Origin: Sequoia sempervirens
Lineage: Eukaryota > Streptophyta > Pinopsida > Cupressales > Cupressaceae
Direction: 5' to 3'
DNA: 64,000 nt
Assembly (NCBI GenBank): GCA_007258455.2
Contig: VDFB02270651.1
Location: forward strand, 493,280,320 to 493,344,319
The position numbers were made by a program, and so were the translations under genes. Position 1 is the first letter of the stretch. Each line of letters opens with the position of its first letter. This document shows, piece by piece, positions 10,720-21,930 of this stretch. The notes under the pieces are model-generated. The model saw only the letters and a program-made list of their open reading frames with translations, did not search any database and was not told the origin of the DNA.

Positions 10720-11250
10720 TCTAGAACTTGGGTCTGCCTTGGTGGGAAAAAGTACTCACCCCAAGGAAAATCAGACTGACAACGGAGCTTTTTGGCCAAG
10801 CTACCCCCGACTGGTATATAAATATGAATCCTAAGGGAAAGCTTAAGATTACGAGTGCGGATGTGTCATACGGACCAAGTAGTATTCCCCAAAACCCTAT
10901 TGAGCTTAACCTCTTCAGGCTGGAGTGCCTCCTAAATGAAGCTTAATCTTGCATCCCATGTATGGCCACTCAAACAAGGGTCCCGAATTAAACACCTTTG
11001 TGTAGTAGCCAAAAACCTTCTATTTGCTAGCGCAACACCGGTCGGTGTGAAGGCATCCACATCTTTGCAGTCTATAGTAGAGGTGATCAATCTGCCATGG
11101 AAGTTTCATGGGGGTTGGAAGCTTGGTTGGCCTGAGAAGAGAGTGCACTATAAGGGGGATTCCATGCAACCAAGCTTCTAGATTCACACACTACTGATAT
11201 GCGGTTGGGGAAACCCACGTGGAATCTAGCGAATATTGTCCTGGCCTAAC
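10720..11250 (+). promoter_or_regulatory. Element B: conserved leader block shared with element D
   Basis: Less AT-rich than its surroundings and aligns with the minus strand of 51633-52108 in element D. Shared landmarks in the same order are GTGGGAAAAAGTA-TCACCC, GCCAAGC, CTGG-ATATAAAT, CCATGG-AGTTTCATGG-like, GAGTGCACT-TAAGGGGGAT, and GGAATCTAG--AATATTGTCCT. Neither copy has a shared long ORF. It lies upstream of gag in both elements, consistent with a packaging, translation or priming-related RNA element; the role is inference. Confidence 0.7.
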
Positions 11251-12188
11251 CATAGGATTGTGCTTGTCTTATTTATGTTTGTCCACATTTAAAGATCGTG
11301 CTTGTCAAGTGTGTTCTGGATGTTCAAACAATATACACAATAGTCACAAATTTGGACACAAACAATCGACCTCAGACAACTTAGACTTTTCAACAAAACA
11401 TCAAAAAAATAGTCTCAGCCTGCTGTCAAACATTTTTTTTTAAGAGGTCTTTGTCATCTTTGAAATTGCTCAAAATCCTCATTATTCAACCATTAGTTTG
11501 TATTCTTGACCATAGGCTTAATCTTTCAAATTTTAGTTGCATACATTAGGCTTCATAATCATCATTTCTGGCATTATCTTAATCCTAGGTTTTCATCTTT
11601 GCATACTTTGGATTAGGTTAAGCTCATCACAATTTGCAAAATCATTGCTTTCAAAACTAGGTTATCTTGGACTTTGTCATTCATTTCTATTTTCAGTCAT
11701 TGTCCCTTTTATGAGAATTTCCAACTCAATAGTCTAGTTAGGAAAGCTCACTAGTCATCTTGATCTTGTCACTTTGTCATTTTCAACAAGTCCTTTGGTA
11801 ACCAAAATAAAAAACAAAGATTAAGCTTAAAGTTCTTAGGTACCCCTTTATCCAAATTGCGTTCATTTTAGTTCCTACCTTGCATGCTTTATTTTGAAAA
11901 AATCCAAAAATATCGTTCATCCTAGTTGTCATTTTGAACTTAGCCTTGCATTAGTTCCCTCATTAGTCCTCATTTTGCACCTTGAACTTGCAATTTTCCT
12001 AGTCCACATTGTCACTTTCCTAATCAACATTGTCATCCAAGTCAACATCGTCATCCTAGTCACCTTGGTTTTTGACATACTTGCATTATCATATCTTTGC
12101 ATTGTCATCCATTATCAAACAAAAAGACAAAAAAATGGACTAGTTTCATACTTGCATTGTCATCATCTTCATTTGAGCAATTTTTTTG

Positions 12189-14463
12189 ATGGTGGAAACA
12201 AGACTTCAAAGAAAGAAAATACAAATGGTAGACTTTGGACAAGACTTTGACAAAACCAACACCAATACCAATCCTAATGACTGGATTTATGATGACCCAT
12301 TTGGAAATTTGAATGTACAATCATCCATGAGCATATCAAATTCCTTTCAAAATCCACTTTTTGAACAATTCATATAAAGAGACCAAAATGGACAAGTACT
12401 AGCCGAGGATTTAGATGCTGCCACTCAAAACCCTGACATAACTTCATTTGTAGAAGAATTGGTCTTGAACAATCCCAACAGATACCTTGCTATGCTTTTG
12501 GACCAAGGGGAAAAACTACCAAAAGGATTTGACATTAATACCATAAGACCTTCTTCTTTAGACAACAGGACACAAACCATGACATCTCAACAAAACACGA
12601 ACAATGCCTCCAATAGCAATAACATTGTGGTCACCACACAAGTTGTTACTAACACCATTAATGTGACATCTAGTGGCACCACAAGTCAAAACATCTCCAC
12701 CTCAACTAATACAACATCTATTGGAGGAACATATTTTATGTCCATGCCTACAATGTCCACATCATCATCCTAAATGATAGGAGTAACCATTGCATCCACA
12801 TCAATGGGAGAAAATCCCACAAACCCTATGTTGGGATCTTCATCTATGACAATGGGGGTATCTTCATCACATCCTTATGGTGGAATATCATTTAATCTAT
12901 TTGGAGGAAACCCACGACAAGTCTTCATTCAAGGCCCTCAACACAACATTAATACATCATCGCAATTAAACATCCCACATGGACAAGGAAAAAATATGAA
13001 CATCACACATGGACAAGGACAAAATATGAACATCACACATGGACAAGGACAAAATATCAATGCACCACATGAACACTCCCAAGGAACAAACACCAACATG
13101 CTACAAGGACAATTCTTTCAACAAGGACAAGGAACTCAAATGATGCAACAAATGTGTAACTTTGGCAATCAAATGAGTTAGGGATTTGAGATACCTCAAA
13201 TACAAACAAACATGGCTGGGTCACATATTCCCACATACTAATCCTATATTCATACTCAACAACAAATTCCCACTCACAACTGGCAATATCAACAAACACC
13301 TAATCAAAACATACCATACTTTCAGGCAACCAGTGATCCCATTGTACATGCCTTGCTAGAAAAAGTGGATGACCTTCAAAAACAGATGGAAAATATGAAA
13401 ACCTCTGACAAGAAGATGCAAATTCCATAAAACTTATGTCCATATCCTTTTGATACAACTTTGTACATGCCACCATTTCCACATGGTTATGTGGATCCAA
13501 AATTCAATAAATACAAGGGTAAAACAAATCCACTTGACCACATCAAAGAGTTCGACCACATCAATGAGTTCATAACAAGTTGTGTGGATATTGCTCATGA
13601 GCACACATATTTAATGTGACTATTTCCTAAGAGTCTCATAGGACCATCCTTAGAATGGTTCTATACACTGCAACTCGGAATACAGTCATGGAAAGAACTT
13701 GCTGAAAAATTTGTGAAAAATTACACATACAAACATTGACATAGACACCTCCATCACCAACTTATGCCAACTCACACAAGAAGATTCGAGTGAAACCTTT
13801 TTACCATTCTTTCAAAAATGGAGGGGCCTATTAGGCCCATTGAAAAATGGCTTGTGTGTTCATTGTTGCACAACTTTTGCGGTCCTAGTTGAATGAGGTG
13901 TCCAAGTTGAACAAGCCCTCATTGTTGAAGGAAGACTAAAATACGGTCCTAAAAACACAAACACAAACCCTCCTCCTGTTGACAAAAACAAATATTGGGT
14001 TAAGAACAAACATGTCACCAACGATGGTGTAGTTGATGCTAAGGCTATCAACGCTATGGGTTCTATGATTACTCTAAAAGGGACACAACAACAAAAAACA
14101 CAAATGATGACACAAACCTATGTTACTAATGCTATCCAGACAAATTAGAATAACCAAGGCAATCAAAACAATCAAATTCAAAGGCAACCTAGGAAACCTA
14201 AACAATTCCCTAGAGGACGTACATACACTCCCTTGGGTGAGCCTATTGAAGAAGTTATTAGGAAATGCCTTCAGAATGGTGTCATCACACTTGAGGACCC
14301 CAAACCATACGACCCTGGGAAATTTAAACCATCTTGGTGGGATGATAATGTATTTTACAACTATCACCGAATAAAAGGACACAAAACCTCTTCCTGTAGA
14401 CAATTGAAAAATATAGTACAAGACCTTATTGAAAAGCGTATCATTGAAGTTGATGGACCATAA
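12189..14463 (+). pseudogene. Element B: gag
   Basis: Start ATG 12189: MVETRLQRKK closely resembles the gag start of element D (MLVQTRLQKKK). A long low-complexity Asn/Ser/Thr/Gln-rich region follows, including a tandem 10-residue repeat HGQGQNMNIT encoded by three 30-bp units at 12970-13065. A coiled coil (LLEKVDDLQKQMENMK, about 13350) leads into the Retrotrans_gag domain (NPLDHIKEFDHINEFI, LFPKSLIGPSLEWFYTL, SWKELAEKFVKNY; 13520-13740). Near the end is a knuckle-like FYNYHRIKGHKTSSCRQLKNIVQDLI, as in other Tat gags. Stops (12375, 12771, 13179, 13428 and others) and a frame change near 13740 inactivate it. Confidence 0.85.
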
Positions 14464-14804
14464 TTTTCTTTTAATGCAGATCATACAATACACAAGAACC
14501 CACTATAGGATCATGGTTCAGGAAACCCTTCTACATCAAACCCTAATAAGAACAATCGCACCAACCATGCCAGTATTGGATATGATTATTCTGGAGGACC
14601 TATCATACATCACATTAGAATAATTGATGAGCATGTTTGCACAATCACCGTCAGAAAGGCCCTGAATGCAATATCACCACCCACACCAGAAAGGTCACCA
14701 TAGCCAGCCCTCCTCCCCCTAGACAACCAAAGGTAACAATAGCAGGCCCGCCCACCTCACAGCTGCAACCGCGTCCAAAGAACAAGCAGTCCTAACCTAA
14801 AGGA
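14464..14804 (+). other. Element B: gag-protease linker, degraded
   Basis: Probably coding originally: a frame reads GYDYSGGPIIHHIRIIDEHV near 14575-14640. It is low complexity, Pro-rich, with stops in all frames. No domain seen. Confidence 0.45.
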
Positions 14805-15650
14805 AACTTTAATCTTATTGACCAACTTGGAAAAACATCCGCACTAATCTCTATTCTTGAGTTGTTACACATCTCTCCTACCCATAAGGCCATCCTAGAT
14901 AAAACATTACAAGAATCCTCTGTTTCCCAAGATATTGATGTTAGCCAATTCAAAGCCATGGTAGGATATCTCATGACTCCCCACCATATCACCTTTTCTG
15001 ACCAAGACTATTCGTCATGCAAATCCAACCATAATGATGCCCTTCATATTGAAGTTTTTGTTCATAAACATAAGGTCAGACGAGTCTTAGTAGATGGTGG
15101 AGCGGGACTGAATATATGTTCCTTAAAATTGGTCAAGGCACTAGGATTTTCTAATGCTTGCGTAGATGCCACAAGAAGCATTGCTATCAAGGCATATGAT
15201 GATGAAGAACGTTATGCTCGGGGCGTAATTACACTCCCAATTCGGATTGGGCTAGTCATTGTTGACACCACTTGTCAAGTTTTGGATTTGGACCTCCCAT
15301 ACAAAATTTTACTCAGTCGACCTTGGATTCATGCACTGAAAGCCATCCCCTCCATGTATCACCAATGTCTGAAGTTTCCATTTGAGGGCACTAAGATTAC
15401 TATATATGGAGACCCTGATCCATTCCAATATTTTACCAACTTACATGGTGTATCAGAATGTCAAGTGCCTATCAATAGGGAATCTCTGACATCCTTGTCT
15501 TCCAAATTCATTGACCCCTCAACACTCGTGAAGTCTTCCACCTCTTCACCCACCACATCCACTTCTACTTCTTCGACCACCATGACCACTTCCATAACAC
15601 CTACCACTTCATTTATCACCCCAAGTGTCGACCCAAGCATCGAAATTTAG
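14805..15650 (+). pseudogene. Element B: aspartic protease
   Basis: Open for 280 codons. The conserved lead-in (SILELLHISPTHKAILDKTL) is followed by HIEVFVHKHKVRRVLVDGGAGLNIC, with DGG at the active site, then IAIKAYDDEERYARGVITLPI and LPYKILLSRPWIHALKAIPSMYHQCLKF. Element D has the same sequence of motifs. A Ser/Thr/Pro-rich tail follows to TAG 15648. The protease would process the polyprotein. LSRPW replaces the usual LGRPW. The frame itself is intact here. Confidence 0.88.
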
Positions 15651-15887
15651 TACCAAGGATGTGGAGAGTACAAGCTGAATACGACCTATTGCATAACAAA
15701 GATGCCCAAGTCTCCCTAGGTCTATGGCAAACCCTGCTTTAGAATACAAGAAAAAGAAATATTCAGGGTTCCTCCAAATACAATTTTCATTAAGTGGGGT
15801 GAAATGAGTAAAGATGACACATATGATATACTATCTTGGATTTATAAAGAACCACAGGACTTGAATCCCTTGCCAGTAGCCATATAT

Positions 15888-15973
15888 GGAAAAGGATATA
15901 ACAGGATAAAGGAAAAAGGCTATGATGGAAAAAATGGTCCTGGTTAGGATAAGAATGGAAGGCGTGAGCCATT
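15888..15973 (+). pseudogene. Element B: G-patch-like motif downstream of PR
   Basis: The frame reads GKGYNRIKEKGYDGKNGPG, a stop, then DKNGRREP. This fits the glycine spacing of G-patch modules (aromatic, Gly-Tyr, GxGxG, Gly before EP). The homologous spot in D is 47505-47590. G-patch modules are RNA-interaction elements and are known downstream of protease in betaretroviruses. Assignment by motif only. Confidence 0.6.
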
Positions 15974-16917
15974 ATTAGTTTCTGAAAGACCAAAACATCT
16001 TGGGTTAGGGTTAGGTCCACGAGAATTTGGTGATCCAAGTACTAGTGTGCTTCCATGTGAGTTAGTGTATGCTTCAGACTGTGTTGAGACAATTGAGGAA
16101 ACCTCCTCTGAAACTGAATCTCACGAATGGGAATTTGCCTCCCAACAATCCTTAAGTGACTACTGCCTTGATGAATTATTCCTTGAACCTAGCGAGCCTA
16201 CATTTGAAGAATGATTTTGGAAAATGTTCAAGATCGATACAACACCAAATGATGCCAAGTCCAGACCATATTATATTCCCATTCATCCTAGCCCCGATGT
16301 ACCTATCCAGTCACCCCAAATTGATGACCATCACGTGGAATCACTTGAACCATCACTTGCCATTACTGACCTTGCCCCTGATGCTACTCCGTTTGTCCCT
16401 TACTTTGCTGGTGAGTATGAAACAAGTGAAGGAGAATACTAGATAGAATCTGACATAGAGCCAGATGATGACAACTTCATTTTCAATGTCTTGGTGTCCA
16501 TTTACATGCTCTCCACATCATCTCCTCAATTTGAAAATTCTGATGATGGAATATCCTACTTTACCCTGACCTAATTGACTGGGACCAACAAGGCCCACCA
16601 GTAATGGACACTTTTTAAAATGATGAGGCTCTAGTAGAATTTCTAGGGCTACATGAAGGCATTCCAAATGGGGATGAAAAAGTTGGGTTTACCATTGACT
16701 TGGATTGTGCTTCTTATTTTGGGGAGACTGCGCCATCCTCTAATCACAAAATAAAAAATAAAAAATAAAAAAAATGACACGTCTCTAGGTGAAAACCAAA
16801 AGGAACCTTCTGACAGAAAAATAGTAAAAATAAAGGACGTATCTGAGGGTGAAAACCTCCTTGAGACACCCAAGGGTGGAGGACTAGACTTTCTCCCTGT
16901 AGATAGAAAAATTAGCA
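15974..16917 (+). pseudogene. Element B: PR-RT linker
   Basis: Acidic, Pro/Ser-rich linker without a recognised domain. Readable stretches include GLGPREFGDPSTSVLPCELVYASDCVETIEE and a run of Asp/Glu (IESDIEPDDDNF). A-rich tracts and several stops occur at 16560-16800. A duplicated GGTGAAAACC lies near 16790 and 16848. Confidence 0.6.
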
Positions 16918-17860
16918 ATGCTTGTCGAGGACACCATAGCAGTTAATATAGCTATTGTGGAGGACCCCAAAATGGTTCTCTTTGCGACATCATTGACAGA
17001 AGTTGAACAACCAGAATTTCAAAAATTCTTCTCGGAATGCAAGATAAACATCACATGGTCTTATGCTAACATGCCAGGGTTAGATCCCGAGTTGGTCTTA
17101 CATCACTTGCCATTACTACCATATTCCAAGCCAGTAAAACAAAAGTTGAGAAAAATGCACCCGCAAGTTGCATTATTGGTTAAAGCTAAACTCGAAAAAT
17201 TGTTGGATGTAGATTTTATTAGGTCAATTGACTATACAAAATGGATATCCAACATCATCCCTGTCACCAAGTATATTGGACAGATTTGCATATGCACAAA
17301 CTTTTGAGATCTCAATAAAGCATGCCCTAAAGATGATTTTCCTTTGTTGAACATTGACATCATTGTGGACCTTACATCTGGATATGAGATGCTATCCCTT
17401 ATGGATGGTTTCTCTGGTTATAATCAGATCCGTATTGCCCCTGAAGACAAACACAAAATTTCTTTCACATGCCCTTGGGGTACATACTGTTGGACTGTAA
17501 TGCCATTTGGTCTTAAAAATGTAGGCGCTACATATCAAAGAGCAATGACAACAATATTCCATGACATGATACACACACTAATGGAGGAATATGTGGATGA
17601 CCTTTTGGAAAAATCATTAACAATAAAAGATCATCTTTTAGTATTAGACAAAGTTTTCAGGAGGTTGGAAGAGTATAAGGTCCAGTTGAACCCGAAAAAG
17701 TGTGTTTTTGGTGTAACATCAGGCAAGTTGTTGGGGTACATAGTCTCTCATAGAGGCATTTAAGTTGACCCTACTAAAGTCAGAGCTATATTGGATATGC
17801 CTCCTCCTAAGGGAATCAGTGACCTAAGAACACTACAAGGTAGGCTTCAATCTATCAGAC
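16918..17860 (+). pseudogene. Element B: reverse transcriptase
   Basis: Complete RT by motif order: LLPYSKPVKQKLRKMHPQ, VDFIRSIDYTKWISNIIPV, a stop, DLNKACPKDDFPL, LSLMDGFSGYNQI, FTCPWGTYCWTVMPFGLKN, then the catalytic EEYVDDLLEKS near 17590-17615 and LNPKKCVFGVTSGKLLGYIVS. A TAA at 17761 follows RGI, and the connection continues DPTKVRAILDMPPPKGISDLRTLQGRLQSI. It lies between the linker and the RNase H pair. Two stops and otherwise good preservation. Confidence 0.92.
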
Positions 17861-18376
17861 GGTTCATTGCTCAACTCACACATAGGTGCCAACCATTCCA
17901 ATATCTCCTACACAAAGGGATCCCCTTTGTGTGGATAGACAAATGCTAAGAGGCATTCAACCAGATCAAACAATACTTATTGTCACCTCTAGTTCTCATG
18001 CCTCTTGTTCAAGGAAAACCACTAATTTTGTACATCTCTGCAACTACTTCGGCACTGGGGGTATTACTAGCACATAATGACTATGAAGAAAAAGAAAGAG
18101 CCATATATTATATCAATAGAACACTGGTGGGGTATGAGCTAAACTACACACCCATTGAACGTGCTTGTTTGGAAGTTGTATTCACAGCCCAAAAATTAAG
18201 GCATTACATGTTAAACCATAAGACATACTTAGTAGCCAAGATTGATCCCTTGAAGTACCTCTTGAGTCAAGCAACATTGACAGGACGTTTAGAAAAATGG
18301 GTCATGATCCTTAGTGAATATGATATTCAATATGTCAAACAGAAAGCCATCAAAGGACAAGTAATAGCAGACTAGC
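17861..18376 (+). pseudogene. Element B: degenerate gypsy RNase H (tether-like)
   Basis: RNase H fold of the original gypsy type: PLILYISATTSALGVLLA, NRTLVGYELNYTPIERACLEVVFTAQKLRHYM, DPLKYLLSQATLTGRLEKWVMILSEYDIQY, ending with VIAD and a TAG. The first catalytic Asp is replaced by Ser (YISATTS). Loss of catalysis in this domain is known for Tat elements with two RNase H domains, where it acts like the connection/tether of retroviral RT. Confidence 0.85.
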
Positions 18377-18958
18377 TCGTAGATGAACCAATACCAAATA
18401 ATCATCCTCTTACAACAGATTTTCCAGATGAGTCTGTATTTCATGCGAAATCCCAACAACCTTGGCAATTATACTTTGATGGATCTCGTACTAATCATGG
18501 ATCAGGAGCTAGAATATTATTCATTACTCCACAAGGAGACTCCATCCCAAGGTCATTCCGCATAGCATTTCCATGCACTAATAACATCGCATAGTATGAA
18601 GCACTATTTATAGGACTCTGAATGGCTATCAAGTGGAAAATTGGGAATTTGCATGTCCTCGATGATTCTCAGTTAGTTATCAACCAAGTCAATGATGAGT
18701 ATGAAAGTAAAGATGAGAAGCTAATGCCTTATAAATGGATGGTTGATAGTTTTTTGACATATTTTCACAGGCTGTCCTTTGAATTGATTCCAAGAACACA
18801 GAACAAGGCTGCTAATGCTATGGAAACAATTGGATCTTTGCTTGATATTCCTAGCAATGTCGCACAATTTGAGTTTTTGGTTGAGCAGTTATTGGTTCCT
18901 GCTTATGATGTCCCCAAATTAGAAATGGTCTGTGAGCTTGTTGGTTCTAGTTCCCCCT
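18377..18958 (+). pseudogene. Element B: second (archaeal-type) RNase H
   Basis: QPWQLYFDGSRTNHGSGARILFI carries the first Asp. NNIA-stop-YEALFIGL follows, the stop standing where Glu is expected. Then LHVLDDSQLVINQVNDEY with the third acidic residue, and RTQNKAANAMETIGSLL, where the usual Asp of ADA is Asn. It lies directly after gRNH and before integrase, the order of most Tat elements. It would degrade the RNA strand during reverse transcription. Broken by at least two stops. Confidence 0.87.
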
Positions 18959-20214
18959 AGTATAAGGACATTTTTGACTACCTTCATTTGCAGATCCTTC
19001 CTCAAAACCTTTCCAATGACCAAAGAAAGTCCTTTATCTGCAAAGTTGCATGTTATACCATCATCAGCGACACCCTTTACCATCGTAGCTTTGAAAATAC
19101 CCTTCTCCATTGTCTCGACACTAATGAAGAAAAATCGATCTTATAGGAAGTACATGAGGGTATATGTGGGTCCCATTTGAGTGGCTCAACCTTAGCTAAA
19201 AAGATTACGAGGCTTGGTTACTATTGGACGACACTAGAAAGGGATGCACTGGAATTTGTAAGAACATGTCGCTAATGTCAGATTCACAGTGATTTGAATC
19301 ACGCTTTAGCACAAGAGTTGAGGCCGATCACTTCTCCTTGGCCTTTCACACAATGGGGACTTGATCTCATGGGAAAGATTCACCGTACATCCTCTAATGG
19401 ACACAAATTCATTATCACTGCCACTGAGTATTTTAATAAGTGGATTGAGGCCATTCCACTCACTTACATTACCAAAAAACAAATCTCCAAATTCATCCTC
19501 AATTATATCATTTGTTGGTATGATGTTCCACAATCCATAATCACGGATAATGGTCATCCCTTCAAAAATCATGAGGTCCATGAACTATGTCAACATTTCC
19601 ATATTAGCCACCACTTTTCCATGCCGTATTACCCATAGGGAAAAAATCAAGCCGAGGCATCTAATAAAACCATTATCAAACTTCTTAAAAAGACCGTCAA
19701 TGATGCTGGCCATGACTGGCACATCCAACTCAACCTTGCTTTGTGGGCATACCGCACAAGCATTTGTACCCCCATCGATGCCACTCCTTTCACCCTTGTC
19801 TTTGGAGCTGAAGCCATCTTTCCCATAGAGGTCAAAATTCTATATTTGCGAGTCTCCATGAAAGGCCTAATCATTGATGAAGAATACAGACAATCATGAC
19901 TTAATGAGCTAGAAATGCTATATAAATGCATACAAAATGAATTAAATCATTTACAAGCATACCAAAATCATCTTTGTAGAAGTTATAAAAAAAGGGTGAT
20001 GACTCAACAGTTTGACATTGGCGACCTAGCTCTCATGTAGAATCCTAAGAATCAATCAGATAGGGAGAAGCCAGGAAAATTTGAGCCAAATTGGCTGGGC
20101 CCTTACATCATCATAGCATCATTTGGTTCTGGAGCATATCAATTAGCTACTCCCGAAGGTGAATAGTTGACAGAACCAATCAGTAGTTTACATTTGTTCA
20201 AATTCTATGCATAG
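18959..20214 (+). pseudogene. Element B: integrase
   Basis: HHCC zinc-binding region (VHEGICGSHLSGSTLAKKI .. YYWTTLERDALEFVRTCR .. CQIH, 19150-19280), then the catalytic core: WGLDLMGKI (first Asp), PQSIITDNGHPFKNHEVHEL (second Asp), [11 protein letters not shown] (Glu, after a stop in YYP*G). The C-terminal part reads NQSDREKPGKFEPNWLGPYII and ends SSLHLFKFYA with TAG 20212-20214. About six in-frame stops. It inserts the cDNA, here leaving 5-bp duplications. Confidence 0.9.
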
Positions 20215-20276
20215 CATCAAAAAGCCTACCTGAAAACTAGTTAAAAATACAAAAAAATTGAAAAATACAAAAAATT

Positions 20277-20317
20277 GTCACCTTGATGAAAACCTAGCAA
20301 ATAGGCGTCCTGGTGAC
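20277..20317 (+). ncRNA. Element B: post-integrase hairpin, copy 1
   Basis: Outer stem GTCACC/GGTGAC (20277-20282 with 20312-20317) and inner stem CCTA/TAGG with loop GCAAA; TGATGAAAA lies between them. It begins 62 nt after the integrase stop. Element D has the same structure 67 nt after its integrase stop with changed but pairing bases. Confidence 0.65.
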
Positions 20318-20369
20318 ACCAAAAATAAAAAAATAAAAAAATGATGACAAAAATAAAGAGAAATAATTC

Positions 20370-20407
20370 GTCCAATAGTGAAAACCTGGTAAATAGGCAC
20401 TTTGGAT
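20370..20407 (+). ncRNA. Element B: post-integrase hairpin, copy 2
   Basis: GTCCAA (20370-20375) pairs with TTGGAT (20402-20407), including one G-U. Inner CCTG/TAGG encloses GTAAA. The single-stranded GTGAAAA and GGCAC parts match copy 1. Confidence 0.6.
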
Positions 20408-20410
20408 AAG

Positions 20411-20448
20411 TACCATGATGAAAACCTTGCAAACAGGCGCCATGTGTA
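20411..20448 (+). ncRNA. Element B: post-integrase hairpin, copy 3
   Basis: Core GATGAAAACCTTGCAAACAG followed by GCGCC matches the other copies. Pairing is weaker (CATG/CATG outer, CCT/AGG inner). Confidence 0.5.
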
Positions 20449-20699
20449 GTCAGTCATTGCTGTGCCATCTACTGTCACTCTATCTACCTTTTTCCTAATG
20501 AACATACTCTTTCCAACATTTTTCATAACACTTCATCCTGACATCATGACATTTCCATCCATGGCTGACAATGGTTGAAATCAAGTCTTGCATACTGTCC
20601 ATTGTCCATGCTATTCATGCCTTTTCTTTACATTCCACTTTTCCTGGCTCATTCTCAACTTGACTAGGGGAAAATTTTCATCATGAGATTGCAATGGGT

Positions 20700-21080
20700 A
20701 CTACATGTGATCTTGAAAATCATAAAATGTCCTAAAAAAACCTAAAAATAATAAAATGTCCTGAAAAAAGACCTAAAAATAAAAAAGTGTCCTAAAAAAG
20801 ACCTAAAAATCATAAAATGTCCTAAAAAATACCTACAAATCATAAAATGTCCTGAAAAAAGACCTAAAAATAAAAAAATGTCCTGAAAAAGACCTAAAAA
20901 TCATAAAATGTCCCAAAAAAAGACCTAAAAATCATAAAATGTCTTTAAAAAAAGACCTAAAAATTGAAAAATATCCTTAAAAAAAACCTAAAAATCAAAA
21001 AATATCATGAAATAACATCTAAAGATTGAAAAACTTCCTAAAAAAGACCTAAAAATAAAATAACATCTTGAAGAAAACAA
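20700..21080 (+). repeat. Element B: AT-rich minisatellite in 3' UTR
   Basis: About twelve units of roughly 30 bp built on GACCTAAAAATCATAAAATG followed by TCCTGAAAAAA. Units become more diverged towards the right end. Confidence 0.85.
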
Positions 21081-21154
21081 AAAAAATTCCAAAAAATAGT
21101 CATGTCAGTCAACATAGTCATGCCAATTCAAGTCTTGATTAGTCTTTGTCATTG

Positions 21155-21375
21155 TCGAACTACGTTGTCTCTGTGCATTTGCTATGTAGGCAAGGCTCAT
21201 CTTTGAGCTCCTGAGACATTTGGTCAGTCCTAGTAGGTTTGTCAAAATAAGTCATCACTCAATCTTTGGTCAACAAGAAAAAGTCATTGGTCGTGTGGAA
21301 CTACGAGGTCTCCGAGTGTATGACGTAGGCAAGGCCATCTATCAATGAGTCCCCAAGGCCACACTAGGTCAGTCC
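21155..21375 (+). repeat. Element B: duplicated GAACTACG..GTAGGCAAGGC block
   Basis: Two diverged copies about 115 bp apart (21160 and 21278), each with GAACTACG, TCTC-GNGT and a TANGTAGGCAAGGC core followed by GGTCAGTCC. Sequences of the type GAACTACG...TACGTAGGCA are common in plant LTR element untranslated regions. Confidence 0.6.
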
Positions 21376-21689
21376 ATTAGGGTTCATTGCAAAATTTTCT
21401 CACACACATGAAATAATCTTTAAATTTATCATGATCTTTGTCAAAATTCGAATGAACAATCTACCCAAGCGAACTTCTACAATCTGTCAATCAAGCATGA
21501 CAATCATCTTGGCATATCAAAATTGGTCAAACTCAGTCAAACTAGTCAAATATTGCTTACTCTATAGATGTGTCCTTCTGAAGGGTAGCCCATCATTTAA
21601 TCATGCCCTATGATGTTTCCTTCTTAGGCATCGTCATGGTCATCTGGAATTTTGAGGATTGTCACGACATTCGATATACAATCCTCTTG

Positions 21690-21930
21690 ATATCAACATC
21701 ATTCAGGATATATCCTTCTTGAATTTGACAATCTTGACACCGACATTGTTTAGGATGTGTCCTTCCTGAACTTGACATCAATTCGAGATATTGACATTGA
21801 CCTCATTCGAGATGTGTCCTTCCCAAATTTGGTATCACTCTGGCATCGACACCATTCAAAATGTGTCCTTTCTGAATCTGACATCTCGACATCATTTAGG
21901 ATGTGTCCTTCCTAAACTTGACACCAATCT
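21690..21930 (+). repeat. Element B: irregular GGATGTGTCCTTCCTGAA array
   Basis: Five copies of a GGATGTGTCCTTCCTGAACT-like core spaced 39-58 bp, each followed by GACATC or GACACC. Noncoding 3' region. Nothing recognised from 21931 to 22570. Confidence 0.65.

Larger units (their letters stand above)
9683..12188 (+). other. Element B: long 5' untranslated region
   Basis: No gene is supported between the LTR and gag. The PBS is unclear: the LTR is followed by TTAGTGAACCCGATG, which lacks the usual TGG start. The region holds an imperfect tandem array (10264-10530), the conserved leader block (10720-11250), and CCTAGTCAACATTGTCAT-like short repeats near 11990-12070. Confidence 0.6.

Noticed and set aside
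20241..20526. Minus-strand ORFs over the post-integrase hairpins
   Set aside because: Open only because of A-rich sequence and the repeats; the corresponding frame is closed in D.
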